NCBI GenBank assembly: GCA_030588275.1
Contig: JAUUYJ010000102.1
Coordinates: forward strand, 1-8,406
Direction of reading: 5' to 3'
DNA length: 8,406 nucleotides
Origin: Candidatus Zixiibacteriota bacterium
GTDB taxonomy: Bacteria; Zixibacteria; MSB-5A5; GN15; JAAZOE01
The notes under the pieces are model-generated. The model was not told the DNA's origin. It did no database searches and was given only the letters and a program-made list of their open reading frames with translations. Each line of letters starts with the position of its first letter. Within the stretch, counting starts at the first letter, position 1. The position numbers were made by a program, and so were the translations under genes. Positions 6,709 through 8,406 of this stretch are shown here, piece after piece.

Positions 6709-8406
6709 TTATTTGCGAGCCTCCCGCTTCTCCTTTTGATCGGAGATAACCTCTTCGGCAATAGATGCCGGCAAAGGCCGATATTCCAAAAATTCCATTG
6801 AGTAGTTGGCTCGACCGCTGGAGACGGTCCGCAACGCCGAGGCGTAGCCAAACATTTCCCGAAGGGGAACAACACCACCCAGTTTTTGCGAACCTTTGCG
6901 GAAACGCCTCATGCTGGACATTTTCCCCCGGCGACGGTTGATATCACCAATGATATCTCCCATATATTCATCCGGAGTGTTGATTTCGATCTTCATCATC
7001 GGTTCCAGGATTTGTGGTCCAGCTTTATGAATCACTTCTCTTAGCGCTTGTTGGGTACAAATCCTAAAGGCCATTTCGCTTGAGTCAACATCATGATGCG
7101 ACCCATCGAGCAGGACAAATTTCATATCGACCATCGGATAATCGGCCAGGAGTCCTCTTTCGGCGGTCATCATAAACCCTTTTTTCACCGCCGGAATATA
7201 TTCGGTCGGAATATGGCCACCTTTGATATGGCTAACAAATTCCAATCCATCTCCCGGATTCGGCTCCAGCCTGAATTCGATATGAGCAAACTGCCCTTTA
7301 CCACCGGTCTGCTTCTTGTATTTGTATTTATGATGCGCCTCGCGGGTAATCGCTTCCCGGAAAGCTACCGCCGGTTTTCCGACGATGACGTCAACCTTAT
7401 GCTCGGTCTTGAGCCGATCGACAATTACCTCAAGATGCAATTCACCCATCCCGGAGATAACCGTTTCTTCGGTTTCATCATCAAATTTGGTTTTAAAGGA
7501 GGGATCTTCCAGAGACAGGCGACTCAGCGCCATACCCAGTTTCTCACGTTCCTTTTTGGTCGCCGGTTCGATGCGCAGATCGACAACCGTTTCCGGGCAA
7601 TGGATATCTTCTAAAAACAGCGGATGATCCTCATCACACAGCGTATCACCGGTCGTCGTATATTTCATTCCAACCAAAGCGGCAATATCACCAGCCCGGA
7701 TAACGTCAAGTTCTTTTCGATCGGAGGCCTGAATCTTCATGATTCGCCCAACCCGTTCCCGCTTATCTTTGGTCGTATTAAAGACGTACGAACCGGCCTT
7801 CAACTCACCGGAATAGACCCGGACAAAAGTTTGCTGTCCAACGTACGGATCGTTGATAATCTTAAATGCCAACGCGGAAAAGGGGCCAGTGGCTGAGGGG
7901 CGTCTGGTTTCAACGATATCGGAATCATCAATTGAAATCCCCCGGACCATACCGCGATCCAATGGTGACGGCAGAAAATCGATGACAGCATCAAGAACCA
8001 ACTGAATCCCTTTGTTCTTGAAGGCGGTGCCACAGAAGATCGGAGTAATACAATTGCCCAAAACCGCATGACGGGCGACAGCTTTGATCTCGTCGGAAGA
8101 AATCTCATCTTCGTTGAGGAATTTTTCCATCATATCATCATCAAAATCGGCTAACTTTTCCACCAGTAGAGAATGGAGTTCCTGCGCCTGTGGCAGAAGT
8201 GCTTGATGGATTTCGCTGATCTCTCGATCCAGACCATCGTATGTGATCTATTTCATCTCTACCAGATCAATGATTCCCTCAAAATTTTCTTCTGACCCAA
8301 CCGGCATTTGGAAAGCAACGGCGTTGGCTCCCAGCATTTCATTCATGTCTTTAATCGTACCTAAGAAATCGGCGCCAGCCCGATCCATCTTATTGATAAA
8401 GGCGAT
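6709..8406 (-). CDS. fusA: Elongation factor G, 5'-truncated by the window edge and interrupted by one in-frame TAG
   Basis: EF-G is the cytoplasmic GTPase that drives ribosomal translocation and, with RRF, ribosome recycling. Reading down from 8406, the frame opens in the G domain with IAFINKMDR (NKMD G4 motif at 8383-8394) and GADFLGTIKDMNEMLGAN. It continues through the G' region to CGTAFKNKGIQLVLDAVIDF and LPSPLD. Domain II follows (PFSALAFKI, RVYSGELKAG, RAGDIAALVG, TTGDTLCD), then domain III (LSLEDPSF, SGMGELHLEVIVDR). Domain IV has KKQTGGKGQF and tip loop SHHDVDSSE, keeping the histidine important for translocation. Domain V has LEPMMKIEI, GDINRRRGKM and VPLREMFGYA. About 565 codons are visible, so roughly 135 N-terminal residues (P-loop, switches I and II) lie outside. 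A TAG at 8248-8250 breaks the frame; coding is EF-G-like on both sides. The longest uninterrupted piece could begin at a GTG at 8161-8163, but that falls mid-domain and is not a credible native start. Stop is TAA. Confidence 0.9.
8248..8250 (-). other. fusA: In-frame TAG inside the fusA G domain
   Basis: Translation of the minus strand gives DLVEMK, then TAG, then ITYDGLDREISEI. In other EF-G proteins the same place reads like DLV-MKAI-W or EMK-ITYD with one ordinary residue at the stop position. There is no frameshift: 52 codons upstream to the window edge and 512 codons downstream stay open and conserved. A single substitution from CAG, AAG, GAG, TCG, TTG or TGG would produce it. Confidence 0.9.

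Noticed and set aside
7093..7896. Plus-strand open frames opposite fusA
   Set aside because: They are antisense to highly conserved EF-G domains II-IV and their translations show no recognisable motifs.
8161..8163. GTG as a real start of a shorter EF-G-like protein
   Set aside because: It falls in the middle of the conserved G domain, and EF-G-like sequence continues upstream of it in the same frame across the TAG.

Overview
The window looks like ordinary chromosomal DNA of a bacterium with a Gram-negative-type envelope and moderate GC. This is inferred from a lipobox-bearing metal-binding protein, an ABC-3 metal importer and a SulP anion transporter. The taxon cannot be fixed from the sequence alone. 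The EF-G is clearly bacterial. I see no mobile elements, CRISPR arrays, phage genes or RNA genes.

Left part (about 1-4076, + strand): a compact four-gene operon for a TroABCD/MntABC-type divalent metal importer (manganese, zinc or iron). It encodes a lipoprotein metal-binding protein, an ATPase and two different ABC-3 permeases. Each junction is a 4-base stop/start overlap (TTGA, TTGA, ATGA), so translation is probably coupled. Both permeases carry an extra cytoplasmic C-terminal domain that resembles a winged helix, with a histidine cluster near its beginning. A perfect 7-bp inverted repeat with an 8-nt spacer lies 46 bp before the first gene and is a good candidate operator for a metal-responsive repressor. 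No stand-alone regulator gene is in view.

Middle (4245-6524, - strand, convergent with the metal operon): a 759-residue SulP/SLC26-family anion transporter with a C-terminal STAS domain. It is much longer than usual because about 140 residues are inserted between the two halves of the membrane domain, and part of the insert looks like coiled coil. The 168 bp between it and the metal operon hold no gene and no convincing terminator.

Right part (6709-8406, - strand): elongation factor G (fusA), running off the window edge at its 5' end. From the NKMD GTP-binding motif onward it matches EF-G closely, except for one in-frame TAG at 8248-8250 in the G domain. The reading frame is intact on both sides, so this is a single-base error, a recent nonsense mutation or, less likely, a recoding site. 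A perfect 13-bp hairpin and a TATAAT sequence sit between fusA and the SulP gene.

I do not see a convincing undescribed multi-gene system here. The points most worth a second look are the fusA stop codon, the SulP insertion, the operator-like dyad and the paired C-terminal domains on the permeases.
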